Origin: Pegoplata infirma
Taxonomy: Eukaryota; Arthropoda; Insecta; Diptera; Anthomyiidae
NCBI GenBank assembly: GCA_963921195.1
Contig: OY992538.1
Span: 60,130,852 to 60,194,851 of the forward strand
Reading direction: 5' to 3'
DNA length: 64,000 bases
Shown here piece after piece: positions 33,991-45,520 of the stretch. The stretch's first letter is position 1. Every line of letters starts with the position of its first letter. The position numbers were made by a program, and so were the translations under genes. Under the pieces are notes generated by a model. That model had not been told where the DNA came from. It saw nothing but the letters and a program-made list of their open reading frames with translations, and searched no databases.

Positions 33991-34667
33991 AAAATATTTA
34001 TGTATGAAAAAGGTGAGTCTCATCATTCTGCAATAAAAGCAAATATCCCCCCTGGACCGCCTATTTTTAAAGTACGAATTGCTGTAGAAAAATCTTGCCT
34101 TAAAATATAAGTTTCACCCTAATACATATGAAATTCCTTTTATCCCCTAAGCAATTTGACTTTTTATATACATATATGGAACTTTGTGGTTTTATAGTGT
34201 TACAATTGACAACTTTGCCCTTCAAAAACCAAAACCAAAAAATTAAAAAAAAAAAACTTTTTTAACTTTTAAAAACACCCTAAAAACAATCCTGCAATAC
34301 TCTTTTATAGTCTTAAAGCCAATTCGGAGTTTTTCCTAATGCAAAATAAAAAACGCAAGACAGACACTTTATTTTTTTTGTTGAAAACACATTAAATACA
34401 TGTAAAAACTTTGTCGTTAAACTTTGTAGACTGTTTTTAGTTCAATATGGGTTGGCAAAACACAAAAAAAAAGCTATAAATTTACATTTACTCCAAAACA
34501 ACAATAACACAAAAACCACAATAATTTCTCCTTTATTGTATGAAGGATGTAAATACCAAAAACAAACCAACACCAATATTGATGCCAGCCAGCCAGCACA
34601 TATTGAAAATTTAAAGATTTTAAGATGTAATTTTCTTCTATAATTTATGACTGGAAAACTTTTATAA
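33991..34667. other. AT-rich intronic stretch
   Basis: No element end or coding signal was recognised. Two overlapping opposite-strand open frames at 34442-34681 have no conserved features. Confidence 0.5.
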
Positions 34668-35719
34668 ATGAGGCATTCCACACCAAATGTCCCGCTACAG
34701 AAAAAATTGTGTCCCGTGATTTTCTGAATATGTTGTATAAATGGCTCTATATGGAACTAAGAAGTTTTTCAATTTTTTAAAAACTGGGCTTAGGAGGCAT
34801 GGTAAAATATTGGAAAAATGGTAAAATTTGTGTCGTGTTGCCTTGTTTATGCAATGCCTTGCAATGCACCACAATCTCAAAAATTTACATTATTGTATAG
34901 TTTTGTATGAGCTATCGACCAAATTTTTTTTTTTTTTAATTTTCAGAACCTGTTCTGCAATTTTTCATTTTTTAAAAAAGTCAATTTATCAAATATCCGG
35001 CCACTTTTTTTTATTTTTTTTAATAGTTTAGATCAGCGGTTACCAACCTATGGTACGCGTACCACTAGGGGGTACGCGAAACTGTCCGAGGGGGTACGCA
35101 ACATTTTAGTAATTTGGACATTCGTTTTATATTAACCTTTCAATGCTTCAATGCAAAGTTTTCATAATGTCAGGTTTTTAAGAAAGTTGAGTTTCACAAA
35201 AAAACGTATTTTTGTGCAATTTAGAGAGCATTTTTTGCGATATTTTGAGATCTGACCACTTGTTTTCGATTAACCTTTCGATGCTGATTCCGAATATGGT
35301 TCCCAATTTTTTCTATGATTTTTATATGTTTTTGAGAAAAGTTCTCAAAAAACGTGTTTTTGGGCATTTGTGAGACGGGTTGTGATAAAGTGAAAATTTG
35401 GGTACCATTTTGTTAAGCTCAAAATGCCCTCTCATTGTATATACGATGGAGTTTTATTAAAAAAATGACGGAATTGTTGATCTGCCCTTGTATTAAAAAA
35501 AAACATTTAAAAAAAATTAAAAAAACATTATATGAGCTTTTCGGAAGCCAATGTGGCCAAATCCCGCCCACAATATTTCGAGTAAATCGTTGCTAAAGTT
35601 TAAAGGTTTTCCAAAATTCCCTGTTAAATATTTATTGAAAATCTCATGAAAAATTAACTTAACAATGCTAAATCTCTTATTATACCAAATTTCTAATTGA
35701 AACGATTGCTAGTTCCAAC

Positions 35720-36945
35720 AAAAAATAGCGGTTTTTCATCTTTTTCTGATGAAAAAAAAAAAAATGATTTTTTTTTTAAGTCAATTTTATATCTTTATCT
35801 TATTTTGGTTTGCTTTAAGATTTAGAAAAAAATAAAAAAAAAATCTAAATAAAATTTCTCTCGCGAAAAATTGATTTTTTAATGTTTTTTGGTCGCTTTG
35901 GCCTCGGAAAAAATTGAAAAATTCTTCAGAGACAAAATTATTTTTTTTTTTTTAATTAATTTTATATTTTTAACTTATTTTGGTTTGGTTTAAGATTTGG
36001 AAAAAAATAAAAAAAAAATTCTAAAAAAAAATTTTCATACGAAAAATCGATTTTTTAATGTTTTTTGGTCACTTTGGCTTCGGAAAAAATTTAAAAATTC
36101 TTCAGAGAAAAAATTGTTTTTTTTTAAGTTAATTTTATATTTTTAACGAATTTTGGTTTGGTTTAAGATTTAGAAAAAAATAAAAAAAAATTCAAAAAAA
36201 AAAATTTCATACGAAAAATCGATTTTTGAATGTTTTTTGGTCGCTTTGGCTTCGGAAAAAATTGAACAATTCTTCAGAGAAAAAATTATTTTTTTTTTAA
36301 GTTAATTTTATATTTTTAACGTATTTTGGTTTGCTTTAATATTTAGAAAAAAAAATAAAAAAAAATTCAAAAAAAAAATTTTCATACGAAAAATCGATTT
36401 TTTAATGTTTTTTGGTCACTTTGGCCTCGGAAAAAATTGAAAAATTTTTCAGGGAAAAAATTGAAAAATTTTTCAGAGAAAAAATTATTTTTTTTTTTTT
36501 AAGTTAATTTCATATTTTTAACGTATTTTGGTTTGCATTAAGATTTAGAAAAAAATAAAAAAAAAATTCTAAAAAAAAAATTTCATACGAAAAATCGATT
36601 TTTTAAAGTTTTTTGGTCACTTTGGCCTCGGAAAAAATTGAAAAATTCTTCAGAGAAAAAAATATTTTTTTTTAAGTTAATTTTATTTTTTTAACGTATT
36701 TTAATTTGCTTTAAGATTTAGAAAAAAATAAAAAAAAAAATCTGAAAAAAATTTCTCACACGAAAAATCGATTTTTTAATTTTTTTTTCACTTTGGCCTC
36801 GGAAAAAATTGAAAAATTCTTCAGAGAAAAAAATTTTTTTTTTAAGTTAATTTTATATTTTAAACGTATTTTGATTTGGTTTAAGATTTAGAAAAAAATA
36901 AAAAAAAATTCTAAAAAAATTTTTCATACGAAAAATTGATTTTTT
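35720..36945. repeat. about 175-bp tandem array, forward half
   Basis: The marker GGCCTCGG/GGCTTCGG recurs at about 35900, 36076, 36248, 36423, 36624 and 36795. Each unit includes TTCTTCAGAGAAAAAATT, GTATTTTGGTTTGCTTTAAG and ACGAAAAATCGATTTTTTAA. One unit is about 25 bp longer through a small internal duplication. Confidence 0.85.
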
Positions 36946-37560
36946 AAATTAACTTAAAAAAAAATAATTGTTTCTCTGAAGAATTTTTAAATTTTTTCCG
37001 AGGCCAAAGTGACCAAAAAACATTAAAAAATCGATTTTTCGTGTGAGAAATTTTTTCAGTTTTTTTTTATTTTTTTCTAAATCTTAAAGAAAATTAAAAT
37101 ACGTTAAAAAAATAAAATCAACTTAAAAAAAAAAATAATTTTTTCTCTGAAGAATTTTTCAATTTTTTCCGAGGCCAAAGTGACCAAAAAACATTAAAAA
37201 ATCGATTTTTCGTATGAACATTTTTTTTAGATTTTTTTTTTATTTTTTTCTAAATCTTAAAGCAAATTAAAATACGTTAAAAAAATAAAATTAACTTAAA
37301 AAAAAAATAATTTTTTCTCTGAAGAATTTTTCAATTTTTTCCGAGGCCAAAGTGACCAAAAAACATTAAAAAATCGATTTTTCGTATGAAAATTTTTTTT
37401 TAGAATTTTTTTTTTATTTTTTTCTAAATCTTAAAGCAAACCAAAATACGTTAAAAATATAAAATTAATTAAAAAAAAAAAAAAAATTGTCTCTGAAGAA
37501 TTTTTCAATTTTTTTCCGAGTTCATTAAAAACTAGATTTTCTGTAAGAAAAATTTCCTAC
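36946..37560. repeat. about 175-bp tandem array, inverted half
   Basis: The same unit in reverse complement, with CCGAGGCC at about 36999, 37169 and 37341. With the forward half it can fold into a hairpin of about 600 bp per arm. Confidence 0.85.
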
Positions 37561-39450
37561 AGAATTTTTTTATTTTTTTATCTTGAAGCAAACAAAAAGA
37601 AGATAAAAACAGTAAATATATATACATATATTTTATTTTTTTTTTTTTCGATGAACTTTTTTTAAATGGTCATAAAAAAGCTGGAGTTGAACTTTTTGGC
37701 TTCGGAAATTTTTTAAATTATTTTCCGTAGCCAAATTAATTTTGTTTTTTTAGTGGTGTTAACTTAAATTAAACGAAATGATGATTGGCACATACAAACT
37801 TAGTGTTGAATTACATATTTTAAAACGATAAAATCAAAAAATAATTTTTTGGGATTTGGCCAGACTGGCTTCCGAAAAGCTCATATTTGATGTGCTTTTG
37901 GAACTTTTTTTAAGAGTTCAAAAAACGTTCGTTGTTTAAATTTTTGGTGTAGAAACGACTGGTGAAATCAGATTTGCAATATTTTCAGCTGTTTTTGCTC
38001 TGCAGAAAAATCAGCTCAAAATCCGCGTTTTCAGATGCATTGAGCCACCCTAAGAAGCGAAAATTTTTCAAAAAAAAAAAACACCATTGTTTTGATCTCC
38101 CCAAAATCCTTCAGAAAAATGATAATACTTGCAGATCAAAAATTTCAAAATAAACTCTAATATTTATGTGAGAAGCTTTTTGAACGAAAACAAAAAACTC
38201 GTTAGGGGGTACGCGGCTGAAAAAATTTAAAATTAGGGGTACGCGAGCCAAAAAGGTTGGTAACCGCTGGTTTAGATGTTTGTCTATCCACACAAACAAA
38301 TTTAGACATGTATTTTTCGTTTTTTTTTTTTTTTTGAGAAAATCGCATTTGGATCAGTGTTGCCATTTTAGCCATTTTCCGGCTAGATTTAGCTCCTTTT
38401 GAACTCGTTTAGCCGGAGAAAAATGCATTTAGCTCTTAGCCATTTTTTTAGCCATTTTCGAAATTATTTTAGCAGTTTTTTAGCCATTTTTGAGTTTTTT
38501 GATTTAAAAGTAGTTTTTTGTGTTTTTTATACCCTCCACTTAGTGATAGAGGGTATATATAAGTTTGTCATTCTGTTTGTAACTCATCGAAATATCGGTC
38601 TGGGACCCCATAAAGTATATATATTCATGATGCCCGATCGATTTTAAGACATTCTAGCGATGTCCGTCTGTCCGTCTGTCCGTCTGTCCGTCTGTCCGTC
38701 TGTCTGTCTGTTGAAAATGCTGTAGCGGACAAAATATTACACAGAGATGACTGAAACTTAACATATTTGTTGGAAGTTCTCCCGAGAAGTTTGGTATTGC
38801 ATTTGAGCGAAATCGGCCCAACCGATCAAAAGTTATGAGTGAAAGTTTAACGACACCTCTAAAATTTTGAAAATACAAAATGCGTTTACACAGCTTCTAC
38901 TTTACAGATTCAAATAAAATTTGGTACAGAATAATATTATACCATGTACAATGTCTGTGTAAAATTTTAGAAGAATTGGACAAAGGGGAGTGGCACCTCC
39001 CACATTAGCCTAGCATTCAAAATGCTATAACTCGGCTTCTGTTTAACAGATTAGAATGAAATTTGGTATAGAATGATATTTTAGCATGTCTGATCTATAT
39101 GTAAAATTTGGGCGGAATAGAAAAAAGGGGTGTGACACCCCCCATACAAACCTAGCATGTAAAATACTATAACTCAAATTCTGATTAACGTATGTAAACA
39201 AATTTTAACATGGAGTGTAAATATGGTCTTTGTGGCCTATGTAGAAAATATGAGCAAATTTGGAGCAAAATTGACACATTTAGAAGATGATTTATCTTGG
39301 CCTTTAATATATTTAAATACATTTGAAAAATATTGTTAATATTTTATGTTTTAAGAGTTATTACTCCAGTTTACTTAAATCCTTTTTTTAATTTATCTGT
39401 TTTGGTTCTCGTTCTTTTAACATACCCGCTAAATTGTAGAACTTTTAATC

Positions 39451-39522
39451 AGTCTGTGGTATGATGGCTAGAGTGTTGGCTTTTCATACATGGAGTAACG
39501 AGTTCGAATCATCTTAGGACTC
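39451..39522 (+). repeat. tRNA-like SINE head, type 1
   Basis: 72 bp from AGTCTGTGGTATGATGGCTA to TTAGGACTC, followed by a long T run. It has an A-box-like TGGTATGATGG, a B-box-like GAGTTCGAATC and a partial acceptor pairing AGTC/GACT. The T run would stop RNA polymerase III. A functional tRNA is unlikely because the arms are imperfect. Confidence 0.5.
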
Positions 39523-39858
39523 AAGATATTTTTTTTTTTTTTTTGTTCGTTAATATTGTTTATTAATATTGTTTATTATTACAATTTTATTTAAATCACC
39601 TAAATCTATACCCTTCATTATATTTATTTAGTCATTGATTTTTCTCAGTTTTTGCAAATATATAAATGTGCTGTAATTAATTATTAATTAAATGTCGTTT
39701 TGTTTTTCTTTAAAAGCGAAATTGAATTTTGGTGGAAAAATATCGTATAATCAAAAAAACTTCTTTTATACACAGCAGTAGTGGGTTTGTTGTAATTTGC
39801 TCTGTTTTTTTTTTATCTCTTTAAAGATAGTCGTTAAATTGCTAAGACATTCAGAAGC

Positions 39859-39930
39859 AGTCTGTGGTATGATGGCTGCACTGTTGGCTTATCATTCATA
39901 TGGTCGCAGGTTTGAGTCATGGTCGGGATG
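39859..39930 (+). repeat. tRNA-like SINE head, type 2
   Basis: 72 bp starting AGTCTGTGGTATGATGGCTG, with the B-box-like AGGTTTGAGTCA, followed by an 18-T run. It shares its first half with type 1 but has a different 3' half. Confidence 0.5.
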
Positions 39931-40298
39931 ATTTTTTTTTTTTTTTTTTTATTTATTTTTTAGCTTCAATATTGTTTATCAAATTACAATTTATTAAAAT
40001 CCCCTTAATAATTTATATTCGGCCTAACAATCTTTTGTATTCTTTGTCATTGGGTAAATGAAATAATTTTTGGAAAAAAAAATTATTTTCTACATTTTTT
40101 TTTTTTTTTTTATACCATCCACTCTTTATTTGTGTTTTGATTGTTTCTTTTTTTTATAATTTCTTGGATAAGTTCAATATCAAACACATTCAATATATTT
40201 ATATTTTGAGTCCAATTCTTACAAACGGACAGACGATTTCTGCCTATTGACGATTTCTGGCAACACTGTTAGTAACGGTTAATTTTGTTAGCTTATAG

Positions 40299-40739
40299 CA
40301 GGGATGGAAAATCGGAATTCTGAAATGGTACTGGAGCTCAACCAAAACAGTACTTTTTCGCCCTCGACGGTACTAAAAAAAATTAAAGTCCAGTTTCCGT
40401 ACGACAAACGCCTTTCGCCTGCGACGAATAAGAAGAAACTAGGCATAATTCAATATAAAAGTTCTTAAATTGAAGACATCCTTATTCATTTATTAATTTT
40501 TTAGAGAAAACTTCAATAAAGGTTGGCTAAAATCAAAAATTTCATTTATTTGAAGTTTTTGAAGCATTTTTCCAATGAAAATCGGTCGATTTTCGGATTT
40601 TTTTTTTTAAATTTGGTTAAAAAATGTATGAAATCGTCTGGTATAGAAAGGTACTAAATCAGTCGCGGGGGTACTACGGTATTTTTGAGAGTGAAAAAGT
40701 ACTGAAAAAAGTACTAAAGTTCTAACTTTTCCATCCCTG
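40299..40739. mobile_element. 441-bp hAT-like MITE, TSD GCTTATAG
   Basis: CAGGGATGGAAAA ends, with exact GCTTATAG at 40291-40298 and 40740-40747. Copy B of the duplication has the unoccupied site TTAGCTTATAGTATA at about 43580, so insertion followed duplication (or was lost from B). Inside, GGTACT/AGTACT motifs repeat near both ends. Confidence 0.9.
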
Positions 40740-40918
40740 GCTTATAGTATAGTATGATCCCTATAAAAAACTAGGAATATATTTTTAAACCTACCACTGG
40801 GTATACCTACCACTGGGTATACTTACCACTGGGTATACCTACCACTTGGTAAGTTATTTTAAGCATTGCTGTGTTATAATCAAACAAAATTGCGAATTTG
40901 ACATTAATTTTTAATGCT

Positions 40919-40987
40919 GCCAGTGGTCTAATGGTAGTGTCGTCGGATATTAATTTGGGGGCACCAGGTTCGTGTCCCGGTTTGGCT
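40919..40987 (+). repeat. tRNA-like segment, type 3
   Basis: 69 bp: GCCAGTGGTCTAATGGTAGT (A box) ... CCAGGTTCGTGTCCCGG (T-arm with B box) ... TTGGC closing an acceptor of GCCAG/TTGGC. It is followed within about 12 bases by a T run. Copy B has GCCGG, keeping pairing through a G-T wobble. It is best read as a tRNA-derived SINE head. Confidence 0.55.
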
Positions 40988-42308
40988 GAGAGTATAATTT
41001 TTTTTTTTTTTTCATTTGTGGCTTTTTTTTTAAATTTTACCATAAATAAGTTTTTATTTTGAGTTACTTAATGTTTTTAATTTAAAAATTTGAAATAAAA
41101 TTAGTTAATAAATTTTTTATACCCTCCACTTATTTTTAATTAAATTTTATTCATTAAGAATAAATTTTATAAATATTATTTTTACAAATCAAATCGATTT
41201 CAGTATTTTTATGTATGCCAATTGTGGGAAAACGTCAAAAATATTGTGCATAAACTTGCGTCGTCTGTAGGTACCTTAATAAGCTAATTTTATCAATATT
41301 TCATCGAAAATGTGTAATATTTTACAAAACTATTCCAAACGATGCTAAATTCAATTGAGAAATTAATGGAAGTTAACGTTTCGTTTCGTTTTTTTTTATA
41401 CCCTCCACTTAGTGATAGAGGGTATATATAAGTTTGTCATTCCGTTTGTAACTCATCGAAATATCGGTCTGGGACCCCATAAAGTATATATATTCATGAT
41501 GCCCGATCGATTTTAAGACATTCTAGCGATGTCCGTCTGTCCGTCTGTCCGTCTGTCCGTCTGTCCGTCTGTCCGTCTGTCTGTTGAAAATGCTGTAGCG
41601 GACAAAATATTACACAGAGATGACTGAAACTTAACATATTTGTTGGAAGTTCTCCCGAGAAGTTTGGTATTGCATTTGAGCGAAATCGGCCCAGCCGATC
41701 AAAAGTTATGAGTGAAAGTTTAATGACACCTCTTAAATTTTGAAAATACAAACTTTACAGATTAAAATAAAATTTGGTACAGAATAATATTATACCATGT
41801 ACAATGTCTGTGTAAAATTTTAGAAGAATTGGACAAAGGGGAGTGGCACCTCCCACATTAGCTTAGCATGCAAAATGCAATAACTCGGCTTCTGTTTAAC
41901 AGATTCGAATGAAATTTGGTATATAATGATATTTTAGCATGTCTGATCTCTATGTAAAATTTGGGCGGAATAGAAAAAAGGGGTGTAACACCCCCCATAC
42001 AAACCTAGCATGTAAAATACTATAACTCAAATTCTGATTAACGTATGTAAACAAATTTTAACATGGAGTGTAAATATGGTCTTTGTGGCCTATATAGAAA
42101 ATATGAGCAAATTTGGAGCAAAATTGGCACATTTAGAAGATGATTTATCTTGGCCTTTAATAAACATATTTAAATACATTTGAAAAATGTTGTTAATATT
42201 TTATTTTTTAAGAGTTATAACTCCAGTTTACTTAAATGCTTTTTTTTAATTTATCTGTTTTGGTTCTCGTTCTTTTAACATACCCGTTAAATTGTAAAAC
42301 TTTTAATC

Positions 42309-42380
42309 AGTCTGTGGTATGATGGCTAGAGTGTTGGCTTTTCATTCATATGGTCGCAGGTTTGAGTCACGGTCGGGATG
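42309..42380 (+). repeat. tRNA-like SINE head, type 1/2 hybrid
   Basis: 72 bp with a type-1 5' half (GGCTAGAGTGTTGGC) and type-2 3' half (ATGGTCGCAGGTTTGAGTCA), followed by a T run. The mixed structure suggests recombination between units. Confidence 0.5.
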
Positions 42381-42423
42381 AAGTTTTTTTTTTTTTTTTT
42401 ATTTATTTTTTAGCTTCAATATT

Positions 42424-42690
42424 TAGGGAATTCACATGGGTATCGTATTTGGTGTTGTATGTCCTATCTAAAAACAGGGTTGGTTAAACTTTAAATTAAT
42501 AATACGACACTTACACGATATGACGATACAACATTTATACCTATGTTTTGTGTGCTATTTTCAAGTATGCTAACAAGAAGAGAATCTAAGAGAAAATTAT
42601 CAAATGAGCGATAAATAATTTTTACCAACCCTGTTTTTGGATAGGACATACAACATATACAACAAATACGATACCCATGTGAATTCCCTA
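42424..42690. mobile_element. 267-bp MITE, TSD ATT, with internal empty site
   Basis: TAGGGAATTCACATGGGTAT starts arms of about 60 bp facing each other. ATT is duplicated at 42421-42423 and 42691-42693. Copy A reads CAATATTGTTTAT at the same spot (about 39968), giving a direct empty site. Confidence 0.9.
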
Positions 42691-43036
42691 ATTGTTTATA
42701 AAATTACAATTTATTAAAATCCCCTTAATAATTTATATTCGGCCTAACAATCTTTTGTATTCTTTGTCATTGGGTAAATGAAATAATTTTTGGAAAAAAA
42801 ATTTATTTTCTTCATTTTTTTTTTATACCATCCACTCTTTATTTGTGTTTTGATTGTTCTTTTTTTTTATAATTTCTTGGATAAGTTCAATATCAAACAC
42901 ATTCAATATATTTATATTTTGCGTCCAATTCTTACAAACGGACAGACGATTTCATTGACGATTTCTGGCAACACTAATTTATCTGTTTTGGTTCTCGTTC
43001 TTTTAACATACCCGCAAAATTGTAAAACTTTTAACC

Positions 43037-43108
43037 AGTCTGTGGTATGATGGCTAGAGTGTTGGCTTTTCATACATGGAGTCCCGGGTTCAAATCATGT
43101 TAGGACTC
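43037..43108 (+). repeat. tRNA-like SINE head, type 1
   Basis: 72 bp, as at 39451, with the better preserved B box GGGTTCAAATC and acceptor AGTC/GACT. Followed by a 15-T run. Confidence 0.5.
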
Positions 43109-43763
43109 AAGATTTTTTTTTTTTTTTTGTTAATATTGTTTATTATTATAATTTTATTTAAATCACCTAAATCTATACCCTTCATTATATTTATCGAGTC
43201 ATTGATTTTTCTCAGTTTTTGCAAATATATAAATGTGCTGTAATTAATTATTAATTAAATGTCGTTTTGTTTTTCTTTAAAAGCGAAATTGAATTTTGGT
43301 GTTTGCCCGGATTTGTTTATCTCTTTTAAGATAGTCGTTAAATTGCTAATGAAATAATTTTTGAAAAAAAATTTATATTTTCTACATTTTTTTTTTTATA
43401 CCATCCACTCTTTATTTGCGTTTTGATTGTTTTTTTTTTTTTTTGATAATTTCTTGGATAAGATCAATATCAAACACATTCAATATATTTATATTTTGCG
43501 TCCAATTCTTACAAACGGACAGACGATTTTTGCCTATTGACGATTTCTGGCAACACTGTTAGTAACGGTTAATTTTGTTAGCTTATAGTATATGTAGTAT
43601 GATCCCTATAAAAAACTAGGAATATATTTTTAAACCTACCACTGGGTATACCTACCACTGGGTATACTTACCACTGGGTATACCTACCACTAGGTAAGTT
43701 ATTTTAAGCATTGCTGTGTTATAATCAAACAAAATTGCGAATTTGACATGCATTTTTAATGCT

Positions 43764-43832
43764 GCCGGTGGTCTAATGGTAGTGTCGTCGGATATTAATT
43801 TGGGGGCACCAAGTTCGTCTCCCGGTTTGGCC
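43764..43832 (+). repeat. tRNA-like segment, type 3 (copy B)
   Basis: 69 bp, GCCGGTGGTCTAATGGTAGT ... AAGTTCGTCTCCCGG ... TTGGC. Equivalent to 40919-40987 with a few changes. Followed by a T run. Confidence 0.5.
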
Positions 43833-44236
43833 GAGAGTATAATTTTTTTTTTTTTTCATTTGTTGCTTTTTTTTAATTTTACCATTAATAAGTTTTTATT
43901 TTGAGTTACTTGATTTTTTTAATTTAAAAATTTGAAATAAAATAAGTTAATTAATTTTTTATTTTAAATAAATTTTATTCATTAAGAATAAATTTTATAA
44001 ATATTATTTTTACAAATCAAATCGATTTCAGTATTTTTATGTATGCCAATTGTGGGAAGACGTCAAAAATATTGTGCATAATATTGCGTCGTCTGTAGGT
44101 ACCTTAATAAGCTAATTTTATCAATATTTCATCGAAAATGTGTAATATTTTACAAAACTATTCCAAACGATGCTAAATTAAATTGAGAAATTAATGGAAG
44201 TTAACATTTCGTTTCGTTTTTTTTTTTTTTTTTTTG

Positions 44237-45290
44237 TTTTGATGAATGTTAACAAATTGGAGCGGAAAGCGTTTTTCCGCAATTGTCCTCATAAAAATGG
44301 AATTGAATTAAAAACTTAAAAAATGCCTTGTCTTCCCCCTCCTTTTTACCCCCTAAATATGAATTTGGGCCGCTAAAAAAAATATGTGTCCCTTTATTTT
44401 TTCTGATCTACAAAATAAAACCAATTCCATAAAGATCCGCGGGTGACAATAGGGAGACGTTTTAATTAATAGTTAAAAACAACAACGTAGACGTCTAAAC
44501 AACAACAAATGTAGTTGTTTTAACTGTCTTTTGTAGTGGAATCTACCGTTATAATTTTTTGAGTGTAGCAACTTTGATATACATATTCATATAAATTTAA
44601 AAAAAAAACACGCTATTTTAACAGAAACGGTGTTTAGAGATTTTCCAGCCCTGGTAATGGGCAAAAAAATATTTTCTAAACACCATAGACACAGACTATA
44701 TACAGCCTAGACAGTAGAGTTGTAAAACAAAAATGGGTAAAAACTTAGCGATTTTAGAAGATACAGATCGGTTTTTAGCTGGTTTAAAGCATGGCAACAC
44801 TTTCTACTAGTTAGAAGTGAGTAAAACAATAAAAGCCGTTCTACCTTTTTTTTCGTATGGCGTGTTAGAGAATAATCACAATTGGAGCGGGAAGCGGAAA
44901 AACGCAATTGTCCTCATAAAAATAGAATTGAATCTAGTTTGGCGGAAAAACTCGGCTGAATTTTGTTGTCATATAAAACGTATGTGAACAGTTGCGGAAA
45001 AACGCTTCCCGCTCCAATTGTGATTATTATCTTATATTGGTTTTCTCTCTCTAACCTAATTAGTAGAATAATTTTAAAAAAATAACCATATGGTTAAAGA
45101 CTACTTTTTTGACACTTGTTATAATTGTCGAGTCTGTATTAATCTGTGCCATTGATATTAAATTTTTAAAGAACGTGCATTAGAAAATCGTATTAATTTA
45201 TAAATACTGGGATACAGATGGAGGGTATTTAAAATTCGGCACGGCCGAATTTAACTTTTTTACTTGTTTATACTAAAATAAAGAACTGAT
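44237..45290. other. mixed MITE and mini-me remnants
   Basis: It contains a partial GGAGCGG..AAGCG..TTTTTCCGC repeat (44259-44300), a right end TTTTTTGAGTGTAG near 44566 of a CACTCAAAAAA-type element, the MITE at 44871-45028, and a mini-me 3' terminus GGAGGGTATTTAAAATTCGG..CACGGCCGAATTTAAC (45218-45268) that probably terminates the element begun at 41397. Confidence 0.55.
44871..45028. mobile_element. 158-bp MITE (AATAATCACAATTGG ends)
   Basis: AATAATCACAATTGGAGCGG..GAAGCGG..AAAAACGCAA faces its inverse in TTGCGGAAAAACGC..TTCCCGCTCC..AATTGTGATTATT. Arms are about 37 bp. No clear target duplication. Confidence 0.65.
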
Positions 45291-45520
45291 TGGTTTTTTG
45301 TTAGAACAGATCAAGCAAAGGCCCCAACTTTATTTAATATAAAAGTTAAAGTTAAAAAATGTGAAAGAAAATTTAATTTTTAAAAATTACAGATATTTTT
45401 TGTATTCTCGTACCGGTTTCAAACACTCCAGTTATAGTGTGATCATCAGCAGGATTTTTAATCGGTTTGTTTTGTTAATAGGTACTTGTTTTTCATATAT
45501 CTTAATTTTAAATAATCCCA
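45290..45520 (+). repeat. dispersed repeat shared with 7344-7565
   Basis: AGAACAGATCAAGCAAAGGC, AAAAATTACAGATATTTTT, TACCGGTTTCAAACAC and TCATCAGCAGGATTTTTAA align with the copy near 7.4 kb. Unclassified. Confidence 0.5.

Larger units (their letters stand above)
35034..38269. mobile_element. hAT-like foldback element, TSD GTTTAGAT
   Basis: CAGCGGTTACCAACC ends on both sides with exact GTTTAGAT at 35026-35033 and 38270-38277. Repeated GGGGTACGCG motifs sit just inside each end. The interior is a 172-176-bp tandem repeat that runs forward six times, then reverses for three units. No transposase is present. Confidence 0.9.
38527..41396 (+). repeat. 2.9-kb duplicated unit, copy A
   Basis: It begins with mini-me landmarks (ATACCCTCCACTTAGTGATA, GAGGGTATATATAAGTTTGT, the GTCC/GTCT run at 38659-38710). 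Long, nearly identical stretches follow that reappear in copy B, ending TTTCGTTTCGTTTTTTTT. It contains two 72-bp and one 69-bp tRNA-like segments, a four-fold TACCACTGGGTATACC tandem repeat (about 40790-40853) and a hAT-like MITE missing from B. Confidence 0.85.
41397..44236 (+). repeat. 2.8-kb duplicated unit, copy B
   Basis: It repeats copy A from ATACCCTCCACTTAGTGATA onward with small differences, a 267-bp MITE insertion, and a rearranged middle in which the type-1 and type-2 tRNA-like units are separated. It ends with ACATTTCGTTTCG and a T run. It is directly adjacent to A in the same orientation. Confidence 0.85.

Noticed and set aside
35720..37560. CRISPR-like direct repeat array
   Set aside because: Units are about 175 bp with no regular short spacers, and the DNA is eukaryotic; it is a satellite within a hAT-like element.
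38654..41751. Frames MYFQNFRGVVKLSLITFD at 38654-38878 and 41494-41751
   Set aside because: They lie on mini-me repeat DNA duplicated in tandem and run into GTCY microsatellite.
39451..43832. Functional tRNA genes
   Set aside because: The cloverleaf arms are incomplete and the units sit in repeated blocks with long T runs, so tRNA-derived SINE heads fit better.
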